From Utricularia gibba (lineage: Eukaryota > Streptophyta > Magnoliopsida > Lamiales > Lentibulariaceae), in the NCBI GenBank assembly GCA_002189035.1, contig NEEC01000036.1:1-64000 (forward strand): a DNA stretch of 64,000 nt, given 5' to 3'. The notes beneath the pieces were generated by a model. The model had not been told where the DNA came from. It worked only from the letters and a program-made list of their open reading frames with translations, and did not search any database. The translations under genes and the position numbers were made by a program. The first letter of the stretch is position 1; each line of letters begins with the position of its first letter. Positions 33,991 to 48,000 of the stretch are shown piece by piece.

Positions 33991-36845
33991 TCGTCGACTC
34001 GCACCGGTTGGGCTCATGAGCCGGACCGAACGCAGCGCCGGACCAAGTGCCCAGTGAGAGTGGCCGACACAAAACGAGAAGTTGTTCCTTGAAAAACCTT
34101 GTAGGAAGCCCCTGAAAACCGAACCGCTTTAATACAACTAACTTTCGGCCCTAACCCAACCTGACAGGTGCGACCGCCTAAGTAGTAAGTTGTTGAAAAA
34201 ATCATGTGGGGTGCACGTGACATCTTACTTTAAACAAATGCATCATTATTTTCGTCGACTCGCACCCGGTTGGGCTCATGAGCCGGACCGAACGCAGCGC
34301 CGGACCAAGTGCCCAGTGAGAGTGGCCGACACAAAACGAGAAGTTGTTCCTTGAAAAACCTTGTAGGAAGCCCCTGAAAACCGAACGTTAATAAGTGCAT
34401 CGCTTTAGTTGCCAGGCTACAACTAACTTTCGGCCCTAACCCAACCTGACCTTTGTCCCGTTCTAGGTGCCCCCAAGACCGCCTCCTCAAGTATAAAGTA
34501 AGTTGTTGAAAAAATCATGTGGGGTGCACGTGACATCTTACTTTAAACAAATGCATCATTATTTTCGTCGACTCGCACCCGGTTGGGCTCATGAGCCGGA
34601 CCGAACGCAGCGCCGGACCAAGTGCCCAGTGAGAGTGGCCGACACAAAACGAGAAGTTGTTCCTTGAAAAACCTTGTAGGAAGCCCTGAAAACCGAACGT
34701 TAATAAGTGCATCGCTTTAGTTGCCAGGCTACAACTAACTTTCGGCCTAACCCAACCTGACCTAAGACCGCCTCCTCAAGTATAAAGTAAGTTGTTGAAA
34801 AAATCATGTGGGGTGCACGTGACATCTTACTTTAAACAAATGCATCATTATTTTCGTCGACTCGCAATTTGAGAGTGGCCGACACAAAACGAGAAGTTGT
34901 TCCTTGAAAAACCTTGTAGGAAGCCCCTGAAAACCGAACGTTAATAAGTGCATCGCTTTAGTTGCCAGGCTACAACTAACTTTCGGCCCTAACCCAACCT
35001 GACCTTTGTCCCGTTCTAGGTGCCCCCAAGACCGCCTCCTCAAGTATAAAGTAAGTTGTTGAAAAAATCATGTGGGGTGCACGTGACATCTTACTTTAAA
35101 CAAATGCATCATTATTTTCGTCGACTCGCACCCGGTTGGGCTCATGAGCCGGACCGAACGCAGCGCCGGACCAAGTGCCCAGTGAGAGTGGCCGACACAA
35201 AACGAGAAGTTGTTCCTTGAAAAACCTTGTAGGAAGCCCCTGAAAACCGAACGTTAATAAGTGCATCGCTTTAGTTGCCAGGCTACAACTAACTTTCGGC
35301 CCTAACCCAACCTGACCTTTGTCCCGTTCTAGGTGCCCCAAGACCAACATGTGGGGTGCACGTGACATCTTACTTTAAACAAATGCATCATTATTTTCGT
35401 CGACTCGCACCCGGTTGGGCTCATGAGCCGGACCGAACGCAGCGCCGGACCAAGTGCCCCCGACAGACCTTGCCTCCTCAACGTTAATAAATCGCTTTAG
35501 TTGCCAGGCTACAACTAACTTTCGGCCCTAACCCAACCTGACCTTTGTCCCGTTCTAGGTGCCCCCAAGACAAGTACATGTGGGGTGCACGTGACATCTT
35601 ACTTTAAACAAATGCATCATTATTTTCGTCGACTCGCACCCGGTTGGGCTCATGAGCCGGACCGAACGCAGCGCCGGACCAAGTGCCCAGTGAGAGTGGC
35701 CGACACAAAACGAGAAGTTGTTCCTTGAAAAACCTTGTAGGAAGCCCCTGAAAACCGAACGTTAATAAGTGCATCGCTTTAGTTGCCAGGCTACAACTAA
35801 CTTTCGGCCCTAACCCAACCTGACCTTTGTCCCGTTCTAGGTGCCCCCCAAGACCGCCTCCTCAAGTATAAAGTAAGTTGTTGAAAAAATCATGTGGGGT
35901 GCACGTGACATCTTACTTTAAACAAATGCATCATTATTTTCGTCGACTCGCACCCGGTTGGGCTCATGAGCCGGACCGAACGCAGCGCCGGACCAAGTGC
36001 CCAGTGAGAGTGGCCGACACAAAACGAGAAGTTGTTCCTTGAAAAACCTTGTAGGAAGCCCCTGAAAACCGAACGTTAATAAGTGCATCGCTTTAGTTGC
36101 CAGGCTACAACTAACTTTCGGCCCTAACCCAACCTGACCTTTGTCCCGTTCTAGGTGCCCCCAAGACCGCCTCCTCAAGTATAAAGTAAGTTGTTGAAAA
36201 AATCATGTGGGGTGCACGTGACATCTTACTTTAAACAAATGCATCATTATTTTCGTCGACTCGCACCCTCATGAGTGCCCCTCCCCCGGACCAAACGAGA
36301 AGGACCACATGTGGGGTGCACGTGACATCTTACTTTAAACAAATGCATCATTATTTTCGTCGACTCGCACCCGGTTGGCTCGAGCCTGAGTGAAGTTTGT
36401 TCCTTGAAAAACCTTGTAGGAAGCCCCCGAACGTTAATAAGTGCATCGCTTTAGTTGCCAGGCTACAACTAACTTTCGGCCCTAACCCAACCTGACCTTA
36501 AAGTCCTCAAGTGCATCACGTGACATCTTACTTTAAACAAATGCATCATTATTTTCGTCGACTCGCAGGTTGGGCTCATGAGCCGGACCGAACGCAGCGC
36601 CGGACCAAGTGCCCAGTGAGAGTGGCCGACACAAAACGAGAAGTTGTTCCTTGAAAAACCTTGTAGGAAGCCCCTGAAAACCGAACGTTAATAAGTGCAT
36701 CGCTTTAGTTGCCAGGCTACAACTAACTTTCGGCCCTAACCCAACCTGACCTTTGTCCCGTTCTAGGTGCCCCCAAGACCGCCTCCTCAAGTATAAAGTA
36801 AGTTGTTGAAAAAATCATGTGGGGTGCACGTGACATCTTACTTTA
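33991..36845 (+). repeat. Disrupted stretch of shortened copies
   Basis: Phase spacings are 261, 313, 289, 264, 279, 229, 314, 313, 104, 198 and 310 bp. The 104-bp interval (36239-36343) is the shortest between intact phase words: GCACCCTCATGAGTGCCCC is joined almost directly to ACCACATGTGGGG. Other joins are CAACATGTGG (35346), AGTACATGTGG (35574), TGACAGGTGCGACCGCC (34162) and CTTAAAGTCCTCAAG (36498). Confidence 0.88.
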
Positions 36846-39800
36846 AACAAATGCATCATTATTTTCGTCGACTCGCACCCGGTTGGGCTCATGAGCCGGA
36901 CCGAACGCAGCGCCGGACCAAGTGCCCAGTGAGAGTGGCCGACACAAAACGAGAAGTTGTTCCTTGAAAAACCTTGTAGGAAGCCCCTGAAAACCGAACG
37001 TTAATAAGTGCATCGCTTTAGTTGCCAGGCTACAACTAACTTTCGGCCCTAACCCAACCTGACCTTTGTCCCGTTCTAGGTGCCCCCCAAGACCGCCTCC
37101 TCAAGTATAAAGTAAGTTGTTGAAAAAATCATGTGGGGTGCACGTGACATCTTACTTTAAACAAATGCATCATTATTTTCGTCGACTCGCACCCGGTTGG
37201 GCTCATGAGCCGGACCGAACGCAGCGCCGGACCAAGTGCCCAGTGAGAGTGGCCGACACAAAACGAGAAGTTGTTCCTTGAAAAACCTTGTAGGAAGCCC
37301 CTGAAAACCGAACGTTAATAAGTGCATCGCTTTAGTTGCCAGGCTACAACTAACTTTCGGCCCTAACCCAACCTGACCTTTGTCCCGTTCTAGGTGCCCC
37401 CCAAGACCGCCTCCTCAAGTATAAAGTAAGTTGTTGAAAAAATCATGTGGGGTGCACGTGACATCTTACTTTAAACAAATGCATCATTATTTTCGTCGAC
37501 TCGCACCCGGTTGGGCTCATGAGCCGGACCGAACGCAGCGCCGGACCAAGTGCCCAGTGAGAGTGGCCGACACAAAACGAGAAGTTGTTCCTTGAAAAAC
37601 CTTGTAGGAAGCCCCTGAAAACCGAACGTTAATAAGTGCATCGCTTTAGTTGCCAGGCTACAACTAACTTTCGGCCCTAACCCAACCTGACCTTTGTCCC
37701 GTTCTAGGTGCCCCCAAGACCGCCTCCTCAAGTATAAAGTAAGTTGTTGAAAAAATCATGTGGGGTGCACGTGACATCTTACTTTAAACAAATGCATCAT
37801 TATTTTCGTCGACTCGCACCCGGTTGGGCTCATGAGCCGGACCGAACGCAGCGCCGGACCAAGTGCCCAGTGAGAGTGGCCGACACAAAACGAGAAGTTG
37901 TTCCTTGAAAAACCTTGTAGGAAGCCCCTGAAAACCGAACGTTAATAAGTGCATCGCTTTAGTTGCCAGGCTACAACTAACTTTCGGCCCTAACCCAACC
38001 TGACCTTTGTCCCGTTCTAGGTGCCCCCCAAGACCGCCTCCTCAAGTATAAAGTAAGTTGTTGAAAAAATCATGTGGGGTGCACGTGACATCTTACTTTA
38101 AACAAATGCATCATTATTTTCGTCGACTCGCACCCGGTTGGGCTCATGAGCCGGACCGAACGCAGCGCCGGACCAAGTGCCCAGTGAGAGTGGCCGACAC
38201 AAAACGAGAAGTTGTTCCTTGAAAAACCTTGTAGGAAGCCCCTGAAAACCGAACGTTAATAAGTGCATCGCTTTAGTTGCCAGGCTACAACTAACTTTCG
38301 GCCCTAACCCAACCTGACCTTTGTCCCGTTCTAGGTGCCCCCAAGACCGCCTCCTCAAGTATAAAGTAAGTTGTTGAAAAAATCATGTGGGGTGCACGTG
38401 ACATCTTACTTTAAACAAATGCATCATTATTTTCGTCGACTCGCACCGGTTGGGCTCATGAGCCGGACCGAACGCAGCGCCGGACCAAGTGCCCAGTGAG
38501 AGTGGCCGACACAAAACGAGAAGTTGTTCCTTGAAAAACCTTGTAGGAAGCCCCTGAAAACCGAACGTTAATAAGTGCATCGCTTTAGTTGCCAGGCTAC
38601 AACTAACTTTCGGCCCTAACCCAACCTGACCTTTGTCCCGTTCTAGGTGCCCCCAAGACCGCCTCCTCAAGTATAAAGTAAGTTGTTGAAAAAATCATGT
38701 GGGGTGCACGTGACATCTTACTTTAAACAAATGCATCATTATTTTCGTCGACTCGCACCCGGTTGGGCTCATGAGCCGGACCGAACGCAGCGCCGGACCA
38801 AGTGCCCAGTGAGAGTGGCCGACACAAAACGAGAAGTTGTTCCTTGAAAAACCTTGTAGGAAGCCCCTGAAAACCGAACGTTAATAAGTGCATCGCTTTA
38901 GTTGCCAGGCTACAACTAACTTTCGGCCCTAACCCAACCTGACCTTTGTCCCGTTCTAGGTGCCCCCCAAGACCGCCTCCTCAAGTATAAAGTAAGTTGT
39001 TGAAAAAATCATGTGGGGTGCACGTGACATCTTACTTTAAACAAATGCATCATTATTTTCGTCGACTCGCACCCGGTTGGGCTCATGAGCCGGACCGAAC
39101 GCAGCGCCGGACCAAGTGCCCAGTGAGAGTGGCCGACACAAAACGAGAAGTTGTTCCTTGAAAAACCTTGTAGGAAGCCCCTGAAAACCGAACGTTAATA
39201 AGTGCATCGCTTTAGTTGCCAGGCTACAACTAACTTTCGGCCCTAACCCAACCTGACCTTTGTCCCGTTCTAGGTGCCCCCCAAGACCGCCTCCTCAAGT
39301 ATAAAGTAAGTTGTTGAAAAAATCATGTGGGGTGCACGTGACATCTTACTTTAAACAAATGCATCATTATTTTCGTCGACTCGCACCGGTTGGGCTCATG
39401 AGCCGGACCGAACGCAGCGCCGGACCAAGTGCCCAGTGAGAGTGGCCGACACAAAACGAGAAGTTGTTCCTTGAAAAACCTTGTAGGAAGCCCCTGAAAA
39501 CCGAACGTTAATAAGTGCATCGCTTTAGTTGCCAGGCTACAACTAACTTTCGGCCCTAACCCAACCTGACCTTTGTCCCGTTCTAGGTGCCCCCAAGACC
39601 GCCTCCTCAAGTATAAAGTAAGTTGTTGAAAAAATCATGTGGGGTGCACGTGACATCTTACTTTAAACAAATGCATCATTATTTTCGTCGACTCGCACCC
39701 GGTTGGGCTCATGAGCCGGACCGAACGCAGCGCCGGACCAAGTGCCCAGTGAGAGTGGCCGACACAAAACGAGAAGTTGTTCCTTGAAAAACCTTGTAGG

Positions 39801-40575
39801 AAGCCCCTGAAAACCGAACGTTAATAAGTGCATCGCTTTAGTTGCCAGGCTACAACTAACTTTCGGCCCTAACCCAACCTGACCTTTGTCCCGTTCTAGG
39901 TGCCCCCAAGACCGCCTCCTCAAGTATAAAGTAAGTTGTTGAAAAAATCATGTGGGGTGCACGTGACATCTTACTTTAAACAAATGCATCATTATTTTCG
40001 TCGACTCGCACCCGGTTGGGCTCATGAGCCGGACCGAACGCAGCGCCGGACCAAGTGCCCAGTGAGAGTGGCCGACACAAAACGAGAAGTTGTTCCTTGA
40101 AAAACCTTGTAGGAAGCCCCTGAAAACCGAACGTTAATAAGTGCATCGCTTTAGTTGCCAGGCTACAACTAACTTTCGGCCCTAACCCAACCTGACCTTT
40201 GTCCCGTTCTAGGTGCCCCCAAGACCGCCTCCTCAAGTATAAAGTAAGTTGTTGAAAAAATCATGTGGGGTGCACGTGACATCTTACTTTAAACAAATGC
40301 ATCATTATTTTCGTCGACTCGCACCCGGTTGGGCTCATGAGCCGGACCGAACGCAGCGCCGGACCAAGTGCCCAGTGAGAGTGGCCGACACAAAACGAGA
40401 AGTTGTTCCTTGAAAAACCTTGTAGGAAGCCCCTGAAAACCGAACGTTAATAAGTGCATCGCTTTAGTTGCCAGGCTACAACTAACTTTCGGCCCTAACC
40501 CAACCTGACCTTTGTCCCGTTCTAGGTGCCCCCAAGACCGCCTCCTCAAGTATAAAGTAAGTTGTTGAAAAAATC
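36846..40575 (+). repeat. Regular block, twelve copies
   Basis: Phase marks from 36851 to 40297 are spaced 314, 314, 313, 314, 313, 312, 314, 314, 312, 313 and 313 bp, with a 311-bp copy next. The two 312-bp copies (marks 38419 and 39359) share the same pair of states, ACCGG instead of ACCCGG and a C5 run. They lie exactly three units (940 bp) apart. Confidence 0.91.
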
Positions 40576-41110
40576 ATGTGGGGCACGTGACATCTTACTT
40601 TAAACAAATGCATCATTATTTTCGTCGACTCGCACCCGGTTGGGCTCATGAGCCGGACCGAACGCAGCGCCGGACCAAGTGCCCAGTGAGAGTGGCCGAC
40701 ACAAAACGACCCCTGAAAACCGAACGTTAATAAGTGCATCGCTTTAGTTGCCAGGCTACAACTAACTTTCGGCCCTAACCCAACCTGACCTTTGTCCCGT
40801 TCTAGGTGCCCCCCAAGACCGCCTCCTCAAGTATAAAGTAAGTTGTTGAAAAAATCATGTGGGGTGCACGTGACATCTTACTTTAAACAAATGCATCATT
40901 ATTTTCGTCGACTCGCACCCGGTTGGGCTCATGAGCCGGACCGAACGCAGCGCCGGACCAAGTGCCCAGTGAGAGTGGCCGACTCCCCTTGTAGTGAAAT
41001 GTGCATCGAGTTATTAACTTTCGGCCCTAACCCAACCTGAAGGTGCCCGGCCTCCTGTATCCATGAGCATCGTCGACTCGCAACCGGAAACGCAGCGCCG
41101 GACCAAGTGC
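40576..41110 (+). repeat. Rearranged interval
   Basis: The copy at 40608 loses about 31 bp at AAAACGACCCCTGAAAACC. The next is broken after GTGGCCGAC at 40983 and continues as TCCCCTTGTAGTGAAATGTG, then CGAGTTATTAACTTTCGG, the CCTGAAGGTGCC join (41036) and CTGTATCCATGAGCATCGTC, before returning to register at AACGCAGCGCC. Confidence 0.85.
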
Positions 41111-43190
41111 CCAGTGAGAGTGGCCGACACAAAACGAGAAGTTGTTCCTTGAAAAACCTTGTAGGAAGCCCCTGAAAACCGAACGTTAATAAGTGCATCG
41201 CTTTAGTTGCCAGGCTACAACTAACTTTCGGCCCTAACCCAACCTGACCTTTGTCCCGTTCTAGGTGCCCCCAAGACCGCCTCCTCAAGTATAAAGTAAG
41301 TTGTTGAAAAAATCATGTGGGGTGCACGTGACATCTTACTTTAAACAAATGCATCATTATTTTCGTCGACTCGCACCCGGTTGGGCTCATGAGCCGGACC
41401 GAACGCAGCGCCGGACCAAGTGCCCAGTGAGAGTGGCCGACACAAAACGAGAAGTTGTTCCTTGAAAAACCTTGTAGGAAGCCCCTGAAAACCGAACGTT
41501 AATAAGTGCATCGCTTTAGTTGCCAGGCTACAACTAACTTTCGGCCCTAACCCAACCTGACCTTTGTCCCGTTCTAGGTGCCCCCCAAGACCGCCTCCTC
41601 AAGTATAAAGTAAGTTGTTGAAAAAATCATGTGGGGTGCACGTGACATCTTACTTTAAACAAATGCATCATTATTTTCGTCGACTCGCACCCGGTTGGGC
41701 TCATGAGCCGGACCGAACGCAGCGCCGGACCAAGTGCCCAGTGAGAGTGGCCGACACAAAACGAGAAGTTGTTCCTTGAAAAACCTTGTAGGAAGCCCCT
41801 GAAAACCGAACGTTAATAAGTGCATCGCTTTAGTTGCCAGGCTACAACTAACTTTCGGCCCTAACCCAACCTGACCTTTGTCCCGTTCTAGGTGCCCCCA
41901 AGACCGCCTCCTCAAGTATAAAGTAAGTTGTTGAAAAAATCATGTGGGGTGCACGTGACATCTTACTTTAAACAAATGCATCATTATTTTCGTCGACTCG
42001 CACCCGGTTGGGCTCATGAGCCGGACCGAACGCAGCGCCGGACCAAGTGCCCAGTGAGAGTGGCCGACACAAAACGAGAAGTTGTTCCTTGAAAAACCTT
42101 GTAGGAAGCCCCTGAAAACCGAACGTTAATAAGTGCATCGCTTTAGTTGCCAGGCTACAACTAACTTTCGGCCCTAACCCAACCTGACCTTTGTCCCGTT
42201 CTAGGTGCCCCCCAAGACCGCCTCCTCAAGTATAAAGTAAGTTGTTGAAAAAATCATGGGGTGCACGTGACATCTTACTTTAAACAAATGCATCATTATT
42301 TTCGTCGACTCGCACCCGGTTGGGCTCATGAGCCGGACCGAACGCAGCGCCGGACCAAGTGCCCAGTGAGAGTGGCCGACACAAAACGAGAAGTTGTTCC
42401 TTGAAAAACCTTGTAGGAAGCCCCTGAAAACCGAACGTTAATAAGTGCATCGCTTTAGTTGCCAGGCTACAACTAACTTTCGGCCCTAACCCAACCTGAC
42501 CTTTGTCCCGTTCTAGGTGCCCGGTACATGTGGGGTGCAAGCATCATTATTTTCGTCGACTCGCACCCGGTTGGGCTCATGAGCCGGACCGAACGCAGCG
42601 CCGGACCAAGTGCCCAGTGAGAGTGGCCGACACAAAACGAGAAGTTGTTCCTTGAAAAACCTTGTAGGAAGCCCCTGAAAACCGAACGTTAATAAGTGCA
42701 TCGCTTTAGTTGCCAGGCTACAACTAACTTTCGGCCCTAACCCAACCTGACCTTTGTCCCGTTCTAGGTGCCCCCCAAGACCGCCTCCTCAAGTATAAAG
42801 TAAGTTGTTGAAAAAATCATGTGGGGTGCACGTGACATCTTACTTTAAACAAATGCATCATTATTTTCGTCGACTCGCACCCGGTTGGGCTCATGAGCCG
42901 GACCGAACGCAGCGCCGGACCAAGTGCCCAGTGAGAGTGGCCGACACAAAACGAGAAGTTGTTCCTTGAAAAACCTTGTAGGAAGCCCCTGAAAACCGAA
43001 CGTTAATAAGTGCATCGCTTTAGTTGCCAGGCTACAACTAACTTTCGGCCCTAACCCAACCTGACCTTTGTCCCGTTCTAGGTGCCCCCAAGACCGCCTC
43101 CTCAAGTATAAAGTAAGTTGTTGAAAAAATCATGTGGGGTGCACGTGACATCTTACTTTAAACAAATGCATCATTATTTTCGTCGACTCG
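41111..43190 (+). repeat. Mostly regular block, six to seven copies
   Basis: Phase marks 41349, 41663, 41976, 42288, about 42539, 42853 and 43166. The 312-bp copy reads AAATCATGGGGTGC near 42253. The 251-bp copy has the join GCCCGGTACATGTGG near 42521 and GTGCAAGCATCATT at 42536. Confidence 0.89.
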
Positions 43191-43607
43191 CATTGGGCTC
43201 ATTTTAAACAACATCACCGGTCGACTCGCACCCGGTTGGGCTCATGAGCCGGACCGAACGCAGCGCCGGACCAAGTGCCCCTGGCACACAAAACGAGAAG
43301 TGAACTACCTTGGGAAAATGATCCTTGTTTTCGTGTTAATGCCTTGCATCGGAAATGAGCCTGAGCCGACCAAGTGCCCAGTTCAGGTGGCCGACAAAAA
43401 CATGTGGGGTGCACGTGACAGCATCATGTCGACTCGCACCCGGTTGGGCTCATGAGCCGGACCGAACGCAGCGCCGGACCAAGTTGAGAGTGGCCGACAC
43501 AAAACCAGAAGTTGTTTCGGTTGTAGGAAGCCCCTTTGTCCGAACGTTAATAAGTGCATCGGTGCCCCCAAGACCTTGCCAGGTGCTCAAGTATAAAGTA
43601 AGTTGTT
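43191..43607 (+). repeat. Scrambled patch with the most non-monomer sequence
   Basis: About 415 bp of fragments. Recognisable pieces are TCGACTCGCACCCGGTTGGG (43219), ACATGTGGGGTGCACGTGAC (43400), and CGGACCAAG-type words. Between about 43300 and 43360 there is a stretch (containing GAACTACC, TTGGGAAAATGATCC and TTTTCGTGTTAATGCC) that does not follow the unit for more than 10-12 bases at a time. Short open frames cross it on both strands but resemble frame translations of the satellite, not a protein. Confidence 0.8.
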
Positions 43608-45090
43608 GAAAAAATCATGTGGGGTGCACGTGACATCTTACTTTAAACAAATGCATCATTATTTTCGTCGACTCGCACCCGGTTGGGCTCATGAGCCGGA
43701 CCGAACGCAGCGCCGGACCAAGTGCCCAGTGAGAGTGGCCGACACAAAACGAGAAGTTGTATCCTTGAAAACTCGCACCTTGTAGGAAGCCCCTGAAAAC
43801 CGAACGTTAATAAGTGCATCGCTTTAGTTGCCAGGCTACAACTAACTTTCGGCCCTAACCCAACCTGACCTTTGTCCCGTTCTAGGTGTTAACCGCCTCC
43901 ATCAAGTATAAAGTAAGTTGTTGAAAAAATCATGTGGGGTGTCGTGACATCTTACCGCCAAATGCATCATTATTTTCGTCGACTCGCACCCGGTTGGGCT
44001 CATGAGCCGGACCGAACGCAGCGCCGGACCAAGTGCCCAGTGAGAGTGGCCGACACAAAACGAGAAGTTGTTCCTTGAAAAACCTTGTAGGAAGCCCCTG
44101 AACGAAATAATAAGTGCATCGCTTTAGTTGCCAGGCTACAACTAACTTTCGGCCCTAACCCAACCTGACCTTTGTCCCGTTCTAGGTGCCCCCGACCGCC
44201 TCCTCAAGTATAAAGTAAGTTGTTGAGAAGTGTGGGGTGCACGTGACATCTTACTTTAAACAAATGCATCATTATTTTCGTCGACTCGCACCCGGTTGGG
44301 CTCATGAGCCGGACCGAACGCAGCGCCGGACCAAGTGCCCAGTGAGAGTGGCCGACACAAAACGAGAAGTTGTTCCTTGAAAAACCTTGTAGGAAGCCCC
44401 TGAAAACCGAACGTTAATAAGTGCATCGCTTTAGTTGCCAGGCTACAACTAACTTTCGGCCCTAACCCAACCTGACCTTTGTCCCGTTCTAGGTGCCCCC
44501 CAAGACCTCCTCCTCAAGTATAGTAAGTTGCATGTGGGGTGCACGTGACATCTTACTTTAAACAAATGCATCATTATTTTCGTCGACTCGCACCCGGTTG
44601 GGCTCATGAGCCGGACCGAACGCAGCGCCGGACCAAGTGCCCAGTGAGAGTGGCCGACACAAAACGAGAAGTTGTTCCTTGAAAAACCTTGTAGGAAGCC
44701 CCTGAAAACCGAACGTTAATAAGTGCATCGCTTTAGTTGCCAGGCTACAACTAACTTTCGGCCCTAACCCAACCTGACCTTTGTCCCGTTCTAGGTGCCC
44801 CCAAGACCGCCTCCTCAAGTATAAAGTAAGTTGTTGAAAAAATCATGTGGGGTGCACGTGACATCTTACTTTAAACAAATGCATCATTATTTTCGTCGAC
44901 TCGCACCCGGTTGGGCTCATGAGCCGGACCGAACGCAGCGCCGGACCAAGTGCCCAGTGAGAGTGGCCGACACAAAACGAGAAGTTGTTCCTTGAAAAAC
45001 CTTGTAGGAAGCCCCTGAAAACCGAACGTTAATAAGTGCATCGCTTTAGTTGCCAGGCTACAACTAACTTTCGGCCCTAACCCAACCTGA
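43608..45090 (+). repeat. Near-full copies with small insertions and losses
   Basis: Phase marks 43651, 43962, 44264, 44566 and 44879 (spacings 311, 302, 302, 313). Differences include an insertion GTATCCTTGAAAACTCGCACC near 43758, GGTGTTAACCGCC near 43886, GTGTCGTGACATCTTACCGCC near 43939, TTGAGAAGTGTGGGG near 44222 and a lost run near 44514-44531. Several are substitutions or small insertions, unlike the clean deletions in the neighbouring blocks. Confidence 0.86.
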
Positions 45091-48000
45091 CCTTTGTCCC
45101 GGTTCTCAAGTATAAAGTAAGCCCCCGCATCCGTCGACTCGCTCTCATGAGTATGAAAGTAAGTTGTTGAAGTTGCCAACAACTAACTTTCGGCCCTAAC
45201 CCAACCTGACCTTTGTCCCGGTGTGCACGTGACATCTTTAAACAAATGCATCATTATTTTCGTCGACTCGCACCCGGTTGGGCTCATGAGCCGGATGCAG
45301 TCCGATTATTGTTGTCGACCAGGCTACAACTAACAACCCGAAGGTGCTCAAGTATAAAGTAAGTTGTTGAAAAAATCATGTGGGGTGCACGTGACATCTT
45401 ACTTTAAACAAATGCATCATTATTTTCGTCGACTCGCACCCGGTTGGGCTCATGAGCCGGACCGAACGTGCCCAGTGAGAGTGGCCGACACAAAACGAGA
45501 AGTTGTTCCTTGAAAAACCTTGTAGGAAGCCCCTGAAAACCGAACGTTAATAAGTGCATCGCTTTAGTTGCCAGGCTACAACTAACTTTCGGCCCTAACC
45601 CAACCTGACCTTTGTCCCGGTTGCCGCATCTTACTTTAAACAAATGCATCATTATTTTCGTCGACTCGCACCCGGTTGGGCTCATGAGCCGGACCGAACG
45701 CAGCGCCGGACCAAGTGCCCAGTGAGAGTGGCCGACACAAAACGAGAAGTTGTTCCTTGAAAAACCTTGTAGGAAGCCCCTGAAAACCGAACGTTAATAA
45801 GTGCATCGCTTTAGTTGCCAGGCTACAACTAACTTTCGGCCCTAACCCAACCTGACCTTTGTCCCGTTCTAGGTGCCCCCAAGACCGCCTCCTCAAGTAT
45901 AAAGTAAGTTGTTGAAAAAATCATGTGGGGTGCACGTGACATCTTACTTTAAACAAATGCATCATTATTTTCGTCGACTCGCACCCTCATGAGTGCCCAG
46001 TGAGAGTGGCCGACACAAAACGAGAAGTTGTTCCTTGAAAAACCTTGTAGGAAGCCCCTGAAAACCGAACGTTAATAAGTGCATCGCTTTAGTTGCCAGG
46101 CTACAACTAACTTTCGGCCCTAACCCAACCTGACCTTTGTCCGGACCAAGTACCACGTGACATCTTACTTTAAACAAATGCATCATTATTTTCGTCGACT
46201 CGCACCCGGTTGGGCTCATGAGCCGGACCGAACGCAGCGCCGGACCAAGCCCAGTGAGAGTTGTTCCTTGAAAAACCTTGTAGGAAGCCCCTGAAAACCG
46301 AACGTTAATAAGTGCATCGCTTTAGTTGCCAGGCTACAACTAACTTTCGGCCCTAACCCAACCTGACCTTTGTCCCGTTCTAGGTGCCCCCAAGACCGCC
46401 TCCTCAAGTATAAAGTAAGTTGTTGAAAAAATCATGTGGGGTGCACGTGACATCTTACTTTAAACAAATGCATCATTATTTTCGTCGACTCGCACCGGTT
46501 GGGCTCATGAGCCGGACCGAACGCAGCGCCGGACCAAGTGCCCAGTGAGAGTGGCCGACACAAAACGAGAAGTTGTTCCTTGAAAAACCTTGTAGGAAGC
46601 CCCTGAAAACCGAACGTTAATAAGTGCATCGCTTTAGTTGCCAGGCTACAACTAACTTTCGGCCCTAACCCAACCTGACCTTTGTCCCGGTTCTCAAGTA
46701 TAAAGTAAGTTGAAAAAATCCACGTGACATCTTACTTTAAACAAATGCATCATTATTTTCGTCGACTCGCACCCGGTTGGGCTCATGAGCCGGACCGAAC
46801 GCAGCGCCGGACCAAGTGCCCAGTGAGAGTGGCCGACACAAAACGAGAAGTTGTTCCTTGAAAAACCTTGTAGGAAGCCCCTGAAAACCGAACGTTAATA
46901 AGTGCATCGCTTTAGTTGCCAGGCTACAACTAACTTTCGGCCCTAACCCAACCTGACCTTTGTCCCGTTCTAGGTGACCGCCTCCTCAAGTACATGTGAC
47001 GTGACATCTTACTTTAAACAAATGCATCATTATTTTCGTCGACTCGCACCCGGTTGGGCTCATGAGCCTGCCCAGTGAGAGTGGCCGACACAAAACGACC
47101 TTGAAAAACCTTGTAGGAAGCCCCTGAAAACCGAACGTTAATAAGTGCATCGCTTTAGTTGCCAGGCTACAACTAACTTTCGGCCCTAACCCAACCTGAC
47201 CTTAATAAGTCAAAGCATCATTATTTTCGTCGACTCGCACCCTCATGTTCTTGAAAAACCTTGTAGGCCCCTGAAAACCGAACCATCGCTGAGGCGAACG
47301 TTAATAAGTGCATCACGTGAGCATCATTATTTTCGTCGACTCGCACCCGGTTGGGCTCATGAGCCGGAAACGCAGCGCCGGACCAAGTGCCCAGTGAGAG
47401 TGGCCGACACAAAACGAGAAGTTGTTCCTTGAAAAACCTTGTAGGAAGCCCCTGAAAACCGAACGTTAATAAGTGCATCGCTTTAGTTGCCAGGCTACAA
47501 CTAACTTTCGGCCCTAACCCAACCTGACCTTTGTCCCGTTCTAGGTGCCCCCCAAGACCGCCTCCTCAAGTATAAAGTAAGTTGTTGAAAAAATCATGTG
47601 GGGTGCACGTGACATCTTACTTTAAACAAATGCATCATTATTTTCGTCGACTCGCACCCGGTTGGGAGCTGCCCAGTGAGAGTGGCCGACACAAAACGAG
47701 AAGTTGTTCCTTGAAAAACCTTGTAGGAAGCCCCTGAAAACCGAACGTTAATAAGTGCATCGCTTTAGTTGCCAGGCTACAACTAACTTTCGGCCCTAAC
47801 CCAACCTGACCTTTGTCAGGTGCCCCCCAAGACCGCCTCCTCACCACGTGACATCTTACTTTAAACAAATGCATCATTATTTTCGTCGACTCGCACCCGG
47901 TTGGGCTCATGAGCCTTTGAAAAACCTTGTAGGAAGCCCCTGAAAACCGAACGTTAATAAGTGCATCGCTTTAGTTGCCAGGCTACAACTAACTTTCGGC

